From positions 100,108 through 164,107 of the forward strand of contig JBGSOG010000046.1 in the NCBI GenBank assembly GCA_041739225.1: 64,000 nt of DNA. The letters are read 5' to 3'. The DNA is from BOKV01 sp041739225. Its GTDB lineage: Bacteria > Pseudomonadota > Alphaproteobacteria > Rhizobiales > Rhizobiaceae. Position 1 is the stretch's first letter, and every line of letters begins with the position of its first letter. Position numbers and translations under genes: made by a program. The notes beneath the pieces were generated by a model. It did no database searches and was not told where the DNA came from. It worked only from the letters and a program-made list of their open reading frames with translations. Positions 18,207 through 27,460 of the stretch are shown here, one piece after another.

Positions 18207-19430
18207 TTAGTTCATCAAGCCGAAGCGCGCGGAAATGTCGATTGCCAGAACTGCAAGGCAGGCGATGAAGGCAGCAAGACCCCAGTAGCGCCATTTGCGA
18301 GCGAGAGGATGGCCGCCCTGATTGCCAAGTCGCCACAGTGACAGGTTTACCAGTGCAAAAACTGCGATAACAACCGAACTGGTTGCCCCCGCCAATGCGG
18401 CAATAGGGAACAGCAACGCCAGTGCGAGGACGACGCCAGCAACTCCAAAGGTGGCGAGGGCAGGGGTCCGGCGAACTTTGTTCACCTTGCCGAATATGGT
18501 TGGAGCCAGGCCTTCATTGGCCATGCCGTAGAGAACACGGGCTGCCATCACGATCTGCACCAAAATGCCGTTGGTCATCGCCAATGCCGCAATCACCGAC
18601 ACCGGCGCGCTATCCATCCCGGTCAACCGATTGAACAGCAAGGCGACCGGTGCTTGCGCCCCAGCGATTTCATCACGGGCCGGGGATGATACGGCAACCA
18701 GGGCCAGCAGCACATAAAGCACCAGCGTGATCGCAAGCGTCCACAGGATTGCAAGGGGAATGGTGCGCTCTGGGTCAATGGTTTCCTCGGCCATGTTTTC
18801 GATGTCTTCAAAGCCGATGAACGCGAAAAACGCCAGCAGAGCCGCCCCGATGACAGGCATGAACGGCAGGCCTGACGTGCCGAGAATTGCTTGCGGGAAC
18901 TCAAGCGTCGCTAGTCCGGGCAGCCCTGCCGCAATGATGAAAATCAGGGTTGCGACCTCGACGAAGGTGATTGCAGCGGCAAAGGTGACGCTCTCGCGAA
19001 TGCCACGGGCTGCAATCAGCGCCAAAAACAGCAGCAAACCAGCCAAGAGCACCGGTTGCGGCAAGGTTGTAAATTGCCGCGCATACCCGGTGAAAGCGAT
19101 GGAGATGGCAGCGCTCGATACGATCGCGATGGTGACAACAGCGTACCCCACCAACTTTGCCCATACCGGGCCGAGCCCGTGGTGAACGAAAACCGCCTCG
19201 CCGCCCGCCTTGGGATATATGCGAACCAGCAAGGCATAGGACAAGCCGGTTGCGCCGGCGATGGCCCCGGCAAAAAGAAACGCCAGTGGCGCGCGATCAC
19301 CGGCCAAAGCAATAACTTCGCCGATCAACGCGAAAATGCCCGCGCCGACCGTCACGCCAAGGCCGTAGAAAACCAGCCAAGGCAAGGTCAGGGTTCGGTT
19401 AAGGCGGGGATTTGCAAGTTTTTCCAGCAT
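18207..19430 (-). CDS. APC-family amino-acid permease
   Basis: A 407-residue transporter with about twelve membrane helices. The first helix has the substrate-binding break GLGVTVGAGIFALIGEV typical of the APC superfamily, and ENMAEETIDPERTIPLAI matches the conserved loop after helix 6. It should be an inner-membrane amino-acid or polyamine transporter; specificity is not visible. I take MLEKLANPRL (19430) as start. A TTG at 19448 would add six residues, and neither has a strong Shine-Dalgarno. Confidence 0.87.
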   Translation of the reverse strand: MLEKLANPRLNRTLTLPWLVFYGLGVTVGAGIFALIGEVIALAGDRAPLAFLFAGAIAGATGLSYALLVRIYPKAGGEAVFVHHGLGPVWAKLVGYAVVTIAIVSSAAISIAFTGYARQFTTLPQPVLLAGLLLFLALIAARGIRESVTFAAAITFVEVATLIFIIAAGLPGLATLEFPQAILGTSGLPFMPVIGAALLAFFAFIGFEDIENMAEETIDPERTIPLAILWTLAITLVLYVLLALVAVSSPARDEIAGAQAPVALLFNRLTGMDSAPVSVIAALAMTNGILVQIVMAARVLYGMANEGLAPTIFGKVNKVRRTPALATFGVAGVVLALALLFPIAALAGATSSVVIAVFALVNLSLWRLGNQGGHPLARKWRYWGLAAFIACLAVLAIDISARFGLMN

Positions 19431-19464
19431 GGCAGGAGCATTGCCCAAATTTCACTGCAAGGAT

Positions 19465-19478
19465 GTGATCGGTATCAA
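19465..19478. promoter_or_regulatory. Near-consensus FNR/FixK box
   Basis: GTGATCGGTATCAA matches the TTGAT-N4-ATCAA consensus at nine of ten positions, with G for the first T. It lies in the spacer between the divergent permease and the membrane protein/universal stress protein pair, 82 bases before the latter. Universal stress genes are frequent targets of this regulator class. No clear -10 element is positioned, so confidence is limited. Confidence 0.45.
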
Positions 19479-19559
19479 CCATCCGGGCTTTTATTGGTGT
19501 GCAATGGTCCGGCAATGTGCTTCAAGGTCGAAGCTTGAATTGAAATCCCGGAGGCAGGA

Positions 19560-20651
19560 ATGTCGGCAGCATATCGCGCAGTTGATGAAGCGCTTAGCGA
19601 GGGCATCTTGTCCAATGAACAGGCAGGGCGGCTCAAGATCCTGTTTGCCAGCCATGGCGTGGTTGAAGCAGCCGGGCGCGCTGCATCGCCTGAAATCGAC
19701 ACCGACAGCGAAGCGCCGCGTTTCCTGCGCGGTTTTCACGACATCCTTATCACCATTGGCGTGGTTGCGGCGCTGGCCGGTTTGTGGGGCGTTGCTTCGG
19801 CAGGCGCGATGGGATCGTTCATTGGTCCGGTGGTCACGTTGATTGCGATCATACCACTGGCAGAATTTCTGGTGTTCCGCCAAAGGCTGGCGTTGCCAGC
19901 CTTTGTGCTGACCGTGTTCACGGTTGTTGCCGCCGGTTATCTGGGCGAAGCATTGTCCGGCGACATCAAGTTCCGCTTTGGTGAGGAGGCCGGCGGCGCG
20001 TTGGCCGCGCTGCTTGCGTTCGGCGCACTTGTGCCATTTTACTGGCGCTACAAAGTCCCGGTCGCGCTGGCGGCGATGATTGCGGCAGCGGCAGGAACGG
20101 CATTCCTGACGGTACTCACCTTGGTTGCCGGATCGAGCGAGGCACCATCGCCGCGCCTCGTTGGTCTGCTTGGTTTTGTGTTTGCCGCCGGGCTGTTTGC
20201 TGCAGCCATGTGGTTTGACCTGTCCGACCGGCTGCGCCGCACCCGACGCTCCGATGTGGCGTTCTGGCTGCACATGATTGCCGCTCCGTCGCTGCTCTAT
20301 TCGGCCTTTGCCATGGTGTTCGGCATCAGCGGCTTCAACAACAGCGATGCGCCTGCGCCACAGATGGAAACCGCGCTGATGGCACTTGGCATCATCGTGG
20401 TCTTGATGCTGGTCGGCGTTATCATCGATCGCCGGGCTTTCGTGACATCCGGCCTGATCTCGCTGGGCGTGGCGCTGTATGCGCTGTTTTACCAGGTCGG
20501 CATTTCGGCAAGCGGATTGACGCCATTTGTGGTGCTGATGGTGGGTGTCACGGTGTTGTTGCTCGGGACGGGCTGGGTGCGGCTGCGCTCTTTGATGCTC
20601 ACGGCATTTCCGGCATCGCTGCGCGAAAAACTACCCCCGGCCAAGCGCTGA
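19560..20651 (+). CDS. Predicted multi-helix membrane protein, DUF2157-like N-terminus
   Basis: A 363-residue protein with a short cytoplasmic N-terminus (MSAAYRAVDEALSEGILSNEQAGRLK, like the start of DUF2157 proteins) and about nine membrane helices after residue 57. The loop DLSDRLRRTRRSD separates two halves. No catalytic motif is seen and the function is unknown. GGAGGCAGGA directly precedes the ATG. The universal stress gene begins 16 bases after the stop, so the two form an operon, perhaps under the FNR-like box at 19465. Confidence 0.75.
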   Translation: MSAAYRAVDEALSEGILSNEQAGRLKILFASHGVVEAAGRAASPEIDTDSEAPRFLRGFHDILITIGVVAALAGLWGVASAGAMGSFIGPVVTLIAIIPLAEFLVFRQRLALPAFVLTVFTVVAAGYLGEALSGDIKFRFGEEAGGALAALLAFGALVPFYWRYKVPVALAAMIAAAAGTAFLTVLTLVAGSSEAPSPRLVGLLGFVFAAGLFAAAMWFDLSDRLRRTRRSDVAFWLHMIAAPSLLYSAFAMVFGISGFNNSDAPAPQMETALMALGIIVVLMLVGVIIDRRAFVTSGLISLGVALYALFYQVGISASGLTPFVVLMVGVTVLLLGTGWVRLRSLMLTAFPASLREKLPPAKR

Positions 20652-20667
20652 CAAGGCCGCATGAATC

Positions 20668-21696
20668 ATGGCGAGGATCTTTCATCCAACCGATTTCACG
20701 CAGGCCAGCCTCACAGCGTTCCACCATGCGCTGCGGCTTTCGTTTGATGGCGAACTGACGCTGATTCATGTTCATCCAAGAGGCAACGACGGCGACCTTG
20801 CTGATTTCCCCAAGGTGCGCGACACGCTGGAGCACTGGAAGTCCGGTGGCCTGGCCATGGCGAACTTGCCAAAAGTGCTCAAGGTCAAGGCTGAAGGGAA
20901 CCATGTGGCCGCTGCCCTCGATGCGGACCTGCGCCGCCATCCGGCAGAACTGGTGGTTCTGGCCTGTCACCCGCGCGAGGGTATTTCGGCCTGGCTGAAA
21001 CCGTCAATCTCGCAGGAATTCGTTCGCCGCACGCGCGCACCGGCGCTGTTCGTGCCGGAGGGCGTTTCCGGCTTTGTGCGCGCTGATGGCTCGATCAAAC
21101 TCGATACCGTCCTTGTTCCGGTGGCTGGTGAACCTGATCCGCAAATAGCATTGGATGCGGCACATGCGCTGTTTGCCGCGCTCGGGCATCAACCGAAACT
21201 GGTGGTGCTGGTCCATGCCGGGCTGGAGCTGCTGTCGCCGCTTCCGGCGATGCCGCACAATGCCAATCATGGTCTGGAATCCGTGACGATCGAAGCTGAA
21301 CCGGTCGAGGCGATCTCGCAGGCATCTGCCGAATTCCGGCCCGATCTCATCGTCATGACCAGTGCCGGCCATGACGGCTTTCTCGACGCGCTGCGCGGCT
21401 CGACCACAGAACAGGTGATCCGTCGCGCGCCATGCCCGGTATTGGTGGAACCCGCACCGGATTATGGCGCGGCATCGGCGGTGCAGGAAATTTCGCCCCA
21501 TCAACAGGTTGCAAGCCTGGGGCAAGTCTCCTTATGTATGCAAGGGGAAAAGGGGCCGGGGCATGGAAAGCGAGACTGCGAAAACGATTGTGGAGATTTG
21601 GGGCTGGAAGTTCGGGCTGTCGGAACTGTTGGCGGTCGCCGGATTGGTCGCTGCCGTTCTGGTTCCCTATCATCTATTCTACAAGCAACGGCCTAG
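20668..21696 (+). CDS. Tandem universal stress protein (UspA) with unusual tail
   Basis: A 342-residue protein with two UspA-type repeats. Repeat 1 (about 1-135) starts ARIFHPTDFTQAS and ends TRAPALFVPEG. Repeat 2 (about 145-270) contains DLIVMTSAGHDG and ends RRAPCPVLVEPAP. The family should stop there. Instead about 70 further residues follow, rich in Gly, Cys and Arg with no domain look (QVSLCMQGEKGPGHGKRDCE), and they overlap the next gene by 134 bases. The tail looks like stop-codon loss. Usp proteins bind ATP or signal stress states in the cytoplasm. Confidence 0.8.
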   Translation: MARIFHPTDFTQASLTAFHHALRLSFDGELTLIHVHPRGNDGDLADFPKVRDTLEHWKSGGLAMANLPKVLKVKAEGNHVAAALDADLRRHPAELVVLACHPREGISAWLKPSISQEFVRRTRAPALFVPEGVSGFVRADGSIKLDTVLVPVAGEPDPQIALDAAHALFAALGHQPKLVVLVHAGLELLSPLPAMPHNANHGLESVTIEAEPVEAISQASAEFRPDLIVMTSAGHDGFLDALRGSTTEQVIRRAPCPVLVEPAPDYGAASAVQEISPHQQVASLGQVSLCMQGEKGPGHGKRDCENDCGDLGLEVRAVGTVGGRRIGRCRSGSLSSILQATA

Positions 21697-23093
21697 ACGC
21701 TCTTGAACGCGTTCTCGCCGATCCGGCATCGCGGCGAGATCTTTTCGAACGGTATTCGGCCAAGACCGCGCATGAAGCATATTTCAATGCAATACGCAGA
21801 TTAGAAATTTGGACCGACGAATATTTTGAAGTCTACATGAATGGAAAAAATAGGAAATATCTCTCGTTTTACACGTTGCAGCGCTGTTTAAAAATTTCAA
21901 TTATATATCCAATATTTTTTCTATTTTTGAGTTGGCTATTTGGTGCACCAACTAATTTTGGATATTTTTCTCTTCTCCCAGAAGAAGCAAATTTAACATT
22001 ACGAATTTCTACAACGTTTTTATCTGCATTGATATTTTTAATGATTTATCATATATTATCTGCGAATTCACGTGTTGAGAAAAATATAAATATATGTATG
22101 AATAAAATACAGGAGAAATATAATATAATTAAAATTAACAGTTATACGGTTTTTATAATAAATATGTTTTTTATAACTTTGATTACTTGTTTTTTATTGT
22201 ATCCAATATTAATTATATTTGGAGTATTTGGAGTTATATTATTTGTAATTTTCATAGTTAATGTTTATTCGGAAATGATTGTATTTTTGGTTTTTTTGCT
22301 GATTTTCAGTTCTTTGTTTTTCGAGTTTCTGCCAATTTTATGCTTAAGTGCATTTTTAGTTGCCGTTTATTTTGGGCTCTTTGAGCACGCAGTTTTTATT
22401 TCATGTGTTGCGATTTTTTCTTCTTTTGTTTTATCCGAAAGCGAACAAATTAACGTAAGTGATGCTGCATTTTTAATAATAGTAATTTTCATTCTTATTC
22501 TCCCTGTTTTCAATGCAATTTTCGATTGGCTTTCGGTCGCTGCTACACGGTACTTTATACATCGGATAGTGATTGAGGAAAATATTTCATTGATGATATT
22601 TAACATGCTTATTGACTTCGCATTGGCTGTTATTTTCTTGGTTGCACTGGCTTTTCTTTTGCCGCTAGCAACTGAGTTTTCAGTTCGTCTACTGGACCTC
22701 GAATTCGACTGGAGGGCATGGATTGCTAGGGCGCATTTGAAGCCTTGGCCGGACAGCATTCCTCTGCTGGCAATGCTGGTGACGACGCTGGTTCCCACCA
22801 TCATTCACCTGGGTGCCGGGATTGGCGCTGTGGTCGCCAATTTCTTCGGCTCGTACAAGCGCATTGCCGACCAGATCGCTGCCTATGAAAATGACGGCAA
22901 GAGCTTTCATGCCAGCCGACAACAGGAAATCGCCGGGAAGATCATGGCCGCCGACATCTGGTACATTCCGGCATTTGTGCTGGCGGGCGGGTTTGTTGGC
23001 GGTGCTGCTTGGGCGCTATTCCACTTTTTGGCCGGTTTTGGACTGACGCTTGCCAATCTGGCGCTATGGGCAGGTGATCTCGTCCGGTTCTGA
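21563..23093 (+). CDS. Multi-helix membrane protein gene, frameshifted, with AT-rich centre
   Basis: Two overlapping frames make one protein. From ATG 21563 the product MESETAKTIVEIWGWKFGLS with helix ELLAVAGLVAAVLVPYHLFYK stops at 21706. Skipping one base near 21692 gives YKQ-GLDALERVLADPASRR and an open frame to 23093. The whole would be about 510 residues, with roughly ten hydrophobic spans and a GC-rich C-terminus (MAADIWYIPAFVLAGGFV). Between about 21830 and 22690 the DNA turns extremely AT-rich yet stays open. Function unknown. The frameshift may be real, programmed or a sequence error. Confidence 0.6.
21830..22690. other. AT-rich segment inside a GC-rich gene
   Basis: Base composition changes abruptly: for example, 22081-22140 has only 7 G or C in 60 bases, while flanks match the rest of the chromosome. 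The open frame crosses the segment without a stop for about 285 codons, unlikely by chance at this composition, so it is coding. Codons are dominated by Ile, Phe, Leu and Asn with A/T in third position, unlike neighbours. Homologous replacement from an AT-rich donor is one explanation. Confidence 0.8.
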
Positions 23094-23097
23094 CCGC

Positions 23098-24201
23098 TCA
23101 CGTGTTGAACTTGAACAGCAAAACGTCGCCGTCCTGCACCACATATTCCTTGCCTTCGTCGCGCGCCTTGCCAGCTTCCTTGGCCGGGACTTCGCCGCCG
23201 AGCGTCACGTAGTCGTTGTAGGCAATGGTCTGTGCGCGGATGAAGCCGCGTTCAAAATCGGTGTGGATGACACCGGCGGCGCCGGGGGCCTTGGTGCCCT
23301 TGGTAATGGTCCAGGCCCGCGTTTCCTTTGGCCCGGCGGTGAAATAGGTGATGAGGTGCAAGAGGTCATAGCCCGAGCGGATCAACCGGTCGAGGCCGGG
23401 TTCCTTGAGGCCCATCGCCTCCATGTATTCGCTGGCTTCAGCGTCCGGCAGTTGCGCCAGTTGCGCTTCAATGGCTGCTGAAATGACGATGGTGGACGCG
23501 CCTTGTTCCTTGGCCATGGCTTCGACGCGTTTGGTGTGCTCGTTGCCGGTGGCGGCGTCTTCTTCCGACACGTTGCAGACGTAGAGGACCGGGTGCGAGG
23601 TCAGCAGGTTCAAACCATCGAGAATCGCGATTTCGATTGGGTCGGATGTTTTGCGCAGGATGCGGGCGGGCTTGCCCTCCTGCAGCAGCGCAAGGGCGGC
23701 TTCCATCACCGGCAGCTGCTCCATGCTTTCCTTGTCCTTGCCTTGCGCCCGCTTGCGGGTATTGGCAATGCGGCGCTCAAGGCTGTCGAGATCGGCAAGC
23801 ATCAATTCGGTCTCGACCGTGTCGGCGTCGGCGACCGGGTCGATGCGGCCCTCGACATGGGTGATGTCGTCGTTTTCAAAGCAGCGCAGCACGTGAACGA
23901 TAGCGTCGACCTCGCGGATGTTGGCAAGGAACTGGTTGCCCAAGCCTTCGCCCTTTGACGCGCCGCGCACCAGCCCGGCAATGTCGACAAAGGAAATGCG
24001 GGTGGGGATCAGCTCCTTGGAGCCAGCGATGTTGGCAATGGCGCGCATGCGCGGATCGGGAACCGCAACTTCGCCGGTGTTCGGCTCGATGGTGCAGAAC
24101 GGATAGTTTGCCGCCTGCGCCGCAGCTGTGCGGGTGAGCGCATTGAAAAGGGTGGACTTGCCGACATTGGGCAGTCCGACGATACCGCATTTGAAGCCCA
24201 T
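23098..24201 (-). CDS. ychF: Redox-regulated ATPase YchF (Obg-related)
   Basis: A 367-residue P-loop NTPase of the OLA1/YchF group, which prefers ATP, binds ribosomes and is linked to oxidative stress. It shows CGIVGLPNVGKSTLFNALT at the N-terminus, the switch DIAGLVRGASKGEGLGNQFL, a coiled-coil insertion with RRIANTRKRAQGKDKE, and the C-terminal TGS-like domain FTAGPKETRAWTI to the end (DVLLFKFNT). It has the normal length. Pth lies upstream on the same strand 72 bases away. Confidence 0.95.
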   Translation of the reverse strand: MGFKCGIVGLPNVGKSTLFNALTRTAAAQAANYPFCTIEPNTGEVAVPDPRMRAIANIAGSKELIPTRISFVDIAGLVRGASKGEGLGNQFLANIREVDAIVHVLRCFENDDITHVEGRIDPVADADTVETELMLADLDSLERRIANTRKRAQGKDKESMEQLPVMEAALALLQEGKPARILRKTSDPIEIAILDGLNLLTSHPVLYVCNVSEEDAATGNEHTKRVEAMAKEQGASTIVISAAIEAQLAQLPDAEASEYMEAMGLKEPGLDRLIRSGYDLLHLITYFTAGPKETRAWTITKGTKAPGAAGVIHTDFERGFIRAQTIAYNDYVTLGGEVPAKEAGKARDEGKEYVVQDGDVLLFKFNT

Positions 24202-24273
24202 GGGGGAACAGCTTTCGATTGTTGTTAAGCCCGGCTTAGAAGATTGGCACGACCAAGGTCAAGCCCGCTGCAC

Positions 24274-24996
24274 TCACTCCTTGCCGAAGAGCTTTTTCAG
24301 CATGTCGGCCATCGGGCCGGAAGAGGGGATTTTCACATCCGGTTTGGCCGTTCGCGCCTGCCGGACGTGGCTTTGCGCCTTGGGCGCAGGTTTTTCGGCC
24401 CTTGCCGGTTTATCGCCGGTGGCCAGCTTTTCGCCAGTGGCAAGCGCAATCTTGTTCATGAAGGTCGAATCCTCGCCCTTTACCAGCAGCCCGAAGTTTT
24501 CGGCGATGGCGTCCAGCAATGGCTCCAGCCAAATCCTGTCGGTCTTGGCGAAATCTCCGAGCACATGGCGCTGCACGAGTTCCTTGACGCCGGGATGGCC
24601 GATGCCGAGGCGAACGCGGCGGTAACTGGCTCCGCAATGGGCGTCAATCGAGCGGATGCCGTTGTGGCCGCCAGCCCCGCCGCCGGTTTTCACCCGCAAC
24701 TTGCCAGGGGCGAGGTCGAGTTCGTCATAAAGTACGAGGAGGTTTTCCGGCACCAACTTGTGAAAACGCAATGCTTCGCCTACTGCCTCGCCGGATAGGT
24801 TCATGAAAGTTTGCGGCTTCAGCAGAAGAACCTTTTCGCCGCCGATCTCGCCTTCAGCGAAATCAGACTTGAACTTCTTGCGCCAGGGAGAAAAGGAATG
24901 GTGGCGCGCGATCGCGTCAGCGGCCATGAAGCCAATGTTGTGGCGGTTGCCGGCATAAGATGCGCCGGGATTGCCAAGGCCTGCCACCACCAGCAT
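24274..24996 (-). CDS. pth: Peptidyl-tRNA hydrolase
   Basis: A 240-residue enzyme that releases peptides from stalled peptidyl-tRNA. The catalytic histidine is in NRHNIGFMAAD, and the signatures LKPQTFMNLSGEAV and GGGAGGHNGIRSI are complete. After the usual end (about residue 190) comes a Lys/Ala/Pro-rich tail (ATGDKPARAEKPAPKAQS) common in alphaproteobacterial Pth. It follows rplY with a strong hairpin between, an arrangement usual in this class, and has GGGAGAGAG as ribosome site. Confidence 0.95.
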   Translation of the reverse strand: MLVVAGLGNPGASYAGNRHNIGFMAADAIARHHSFSPWRKKFKSDFAEGEIGGEKVLLLKPQTFMNLSGEAVGEALRFHKLVPENLLVLYDELDLAPGKLRVKTGGGAGGHNGIRSIDAHCGASYRRVRLGIGHPGVKELVQRHVLGDFAKTDRIWLEPLLDAIAENFGLLVKGEDSTFMNKIALATGEKLATGDKPARAEKPAPKAQSHVRQARTAKPDVKIPSSGPMADMLKKLFGKE

Positions 24997-25017
24997 GCAC
25001 TCTCTCCCGGGTTGGAA

Positions 25018-25041
25018 CAGGCCCGCCTTTCAGCGGGCCTG
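25018..25041 (-). terminator. Hairpin between rplY and pth
   Basis: A perfect 9-bp stem pairs CAGGCCCGC (25018-25026) with GCGGGCCTG (25033-25041) around a six-base loop. It follows the rplY stop closely but lacks a T run on the transcribed minus strand, so it may be a weak terminator, a processing site or an mRNA stabiliser that sets the pth level. Confidence 0.55.
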
Positions 25042-25046
25042 ATCAT

Positions 25047-25649
25047 TTATGCCTTGGATGCGTCTTCATCCGACTTTGACGCCGAAGAACCGGCGATCGT
25101 CGCGACAGTGAAGTCGCGGTCGGTGATGGTCGGGCGCACACCATCGGGAAGTTTGACATGGCTGATGTGGATCGAATGACCGATTTCGATACCGGTCAGG
25201 TCGACCTCAACGTATTCAGGAATGGCCATTGCCGGGCATTCCAGTTCGACTTCGTGGCGAACGATGTTGAGAACACCGCCGCGCTTGAGGCCGGGGCTGG
25301 CTTCCTGGTTGAGGAAATGCACCGGCACCTCGACGATCACCTTGGAATCCTTCGTGATGCGAAGGAAATCGACATGGGTGATGAAATCACGGACCGGATC
25401 GGTCTGGTAGTCTTTCGGCAGGACCTGGTGCTTCTCGCCATCAACAACGATAGTGGCAAGCGTGGTCAGGAAACCACCGGCATGGATGCGTTTCGACAGC
25501 TCCTTGTTGGGAAGCGCGATTGGCAGGGGATCTTTCTTGTCGCCGTAAATTACGGCTGGCACCATTGCATTGCGTCGCAGGTCTCGAGCGGCCCCCTTGC
25601 CGGTCTTGTTGCGCGACTGTGCCAAGAGCTCGTACGTATCGTGGCTCAT
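25047..25649 (-). CDS. rplY: 50S ribosomal protein L25, CTC type
   Basis: A 200-residue long-form L25 that binds 5S rRNA. Residues about 5-95 form the L25 domain (ELLAQSRNKTGKGAARDLRR at the start), and 100-190 form the CTC beta domain (VEVPVHFLNQEASPGLKRGGV, EVDLTGIEIGHSIHISHVKLP). The acidic tail is SDEDASKA. The rplY-pth-ychF order is conserved in many rhizobia. A hairpin lies in its leader. Confidence 0.95.
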   Translation of the reverse strand: MSHDTYELLAQSRNKTGKGAARDLRRNAMVPAVIYGDKKDPLPIALPNKELSKRIHAGGFLTTLATIVVDGEKHQVLPKDYQTDPVRDFITHVDFLRITKDSKVIVEVPVHFLNQEASPGLKRGGVLNIVRHEVELECPAMAIPEYVEVDLTGIEIGHSIHISHVKLPDGVRPTITDRDFTVATIAGSSASKSDEDASKA

Positions 25650-25742
25650 TGTTTAGCCTTTCTGGGTTGCTGGGGCATCCGGATGGCATCGACCAATCCG
25701 GATTTTGCCGGGTCTGTGCATGGGATGCACAAACGCAACAAG

Positions 25743-25773
25743 CCCGCGCTGCCTCCAAGGGTGTCTGCGCGGG
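25743..25773 (-). other. Hairpin in the rplY leader
   Basis: CCCGCGC (25743-25749) pairs perfectly with GCGCGGG (25767-25773) across a 17-base loop, about 95 bases upstream of the rplY start. It could be a leader structure for the ribosomal-protein mRNA or an upstream transcription end. Nothing else identifies it. Confidence 0.3.
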
Positions 25774-25937
25774 TGGTGGGTCTATAGGCGAGGAGGGGCA
25801 AAATGGCAAGCCATTGTGCATCCACGCTCACGAACACGATTGCGGCGAACAATTCTGCTTGAAAGCCGGCGTGATGCCCTTTGCGAACCTTGGTGACGCT
25901 GCATAGTGCGCAAGTCCAACCGCAAAGGGTCATTGCG

Positions 25938-27314
25938 ATGCGTGCACACATCAAATTCATTGCGGCCCTGGCGGTTTGCATGGCTTGGACGGCCCCGGTG
26001 AGCGGCCAGACAGCGCCGGTGCCGGATGCCGATGAAGCGCTGATCATCGATGCCGTGTTTGGCGAAGCCTCGGTCCAGGCCAACGCCACGGCAAAGCTGA
26101 TTGTGAGAAAAAATCTGGATGCAATTGCGCCGTTGCTTTTGACCATGCGGTTTCGCGGACCGCAAGGAGGTGTTGGAGAGGCGTTGCAGGCATTGACCGG
26201 CGTCCAGTCACTTGACTGGAACGAGATCATGCTGTGGCAGGAAGCCCATCCGGAAGTTGTTCCCCATCCGGCATACCGGCAAGCGAAGTTGACGATCTAC
26301 AACCAGATTGATCCGCAGTTCATGCGCTTCATTGGGCAAGACCGAAGCAAGCGCGAAAACATGCGGATACGATTTGAAGAAATCGAGTGGGGCGGCGTCG
26401 GCGTTGACGGCATTCCGTCGCTCGACAATCCGCAGTTGGTGGATGCTTCTGCCGCTGACTATCTGGCCGATGACAGCCTGGTCTTTGGCGTTTCAATCAA
26501 TGGCGACGGTCGGGCCTATCCGTTGCGGATCATGGGTTGGCACGAAATGTTCAACGAGGTGATTGGCGGTGTTCCTGTCGCGTTGGCCTATTGTACGCTG
26601 TGTGGCTCCGGCATCTTGTACGAGACAAAGGTTGAAGGGCGCGGAAAGCCGTTCGTTTTTGGCTCGTCCGGGTTCTTGTACAGATCGAACAAATTGATGT
26701 TTGACCGCGAAACCGACAGTCTGTGGAACCAGTTCACCGGTGAGCCGGTTGTCGGGCCTTTGGCTTTCAGCGGCATTAAACTGAAAGTGCGCCCGGTAGC
26801 GATCACTTCCTGGGGGAAATGGAAAGCGGAAAATCCGGCCACGAAGGTGTTGTCGCTGAAAACCGGACACAACCGCGACTATGGCGAAGGCGTGGTTTAC
26901 GAAAGCTATTTTGGCAGCCCGGACTTGATGTTTCCTGCCATTGTTGGCGATGAAAGCATTGTGAAAAAGAAGGATTATGTGTTTGGCATGCGCGAGGTCG
27001 GCGTTCAGAAGGCCTGGCCGCTGTCTGCCTTCAACAAGGAGCCGGTTATCAATGACAAGCTTGGCGAAATAAACATTGTCCTGATCGGCGACGAGGCGAC
27101 GCGAACTGTTCGGGCCTATGAGCGAAAGGAATTGTCGTTCCAATATGCCGCTGACGGGAAGGTTGCCGGACCCGGCGGCGCCTGGACTTTGTCCGAAGAT
27201 GCGCTTGAAGGGCCTGCGGGTGAGAAGCTTTCGCGTCTTCCCGGGCACATTGCCTATTGGTTTGCCTGGAACAATTATTTCGGTGTCCAAAGCGAACTGT
27301 ACGTCGCAAAATAG
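25938..27314 (+). CDS. DUF3179 domain-containing exported protein
   Basis: A 458-residue protein. It begins with a signal peptide MRAHIKFIAALAVCMAWTAP ending near SGQ, placing it in the periplasm. The DUF3179 domain occupies about residues 150-450 with GDGRAYPLRIMGWHEMFNEV, the double-Cys motif AYCTLCGSGILY and SLWNQFTGEPVVG. The family has no firm biochemical role; the Cys pair could bind metal or be redox active. I start at 25938, since the longer frame puts 19 unconserved residues before the signal peptide. Stands alone before the chromate genes. Confidence 0.85.
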   Translation: MRAHIKFIAALAVCMAWTAPVSGQTAPVPDADEALIIDAVFGEASVQANATAKLIVRKNLDAIAPLLLTMRFRGPQGGVGEALQALTGVQSLDWNEIMLWQEAHPEVVPHPAYRQAKLTIYNQIDPQFMRFIGQDRSKRENMRIRFEEIEWGGVGVDGIPSLDNPQLVDASAADYLADDSLVFGVSINGDGRAYPLRIMGWHEMFNEVIGGVPVALAYCTLCGSGILYETKVEGRGKPFVFGSSGFLYRSNKLMFDRETDSLWNQFTGEPVVGPLAFSGIKLKVRPVAITSWGKWKAENPATKVLSLKTGHNRDYGEGVVYESYFGSPDLMFPAIVGDESIVKKKDYVFGMREVGVQKAWPLSAFNKEPVINDKLGEINIVLIGDEATRTVRAYERKELSFQYAADGKVAGPGGAWTLSEDALEGPAGEKLSRLPGHIAYWFAWNNYFGVQSELYVAK

Positions 27315-27460
27315 TCCATAATCGCGGTGCGATTGACTCTCGCCTCTGAAAATTGCAAATCTGCTGCATGGGGCCAGCGAGCGCCCCGTGAGGCGTAAGC
27401 CCAAGTTCGCGTCCATTTCCTTGAGCCCATCAGCTTTCATTCAAAAGGAGTGAGGACGCC

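Noticed and set aside
25646..26230. Minus-strand 194-codon frame
   Set aside because: It overlaps the rplY promoter region and the start of the DUF3179 gene, with low-complexity content and no signature.
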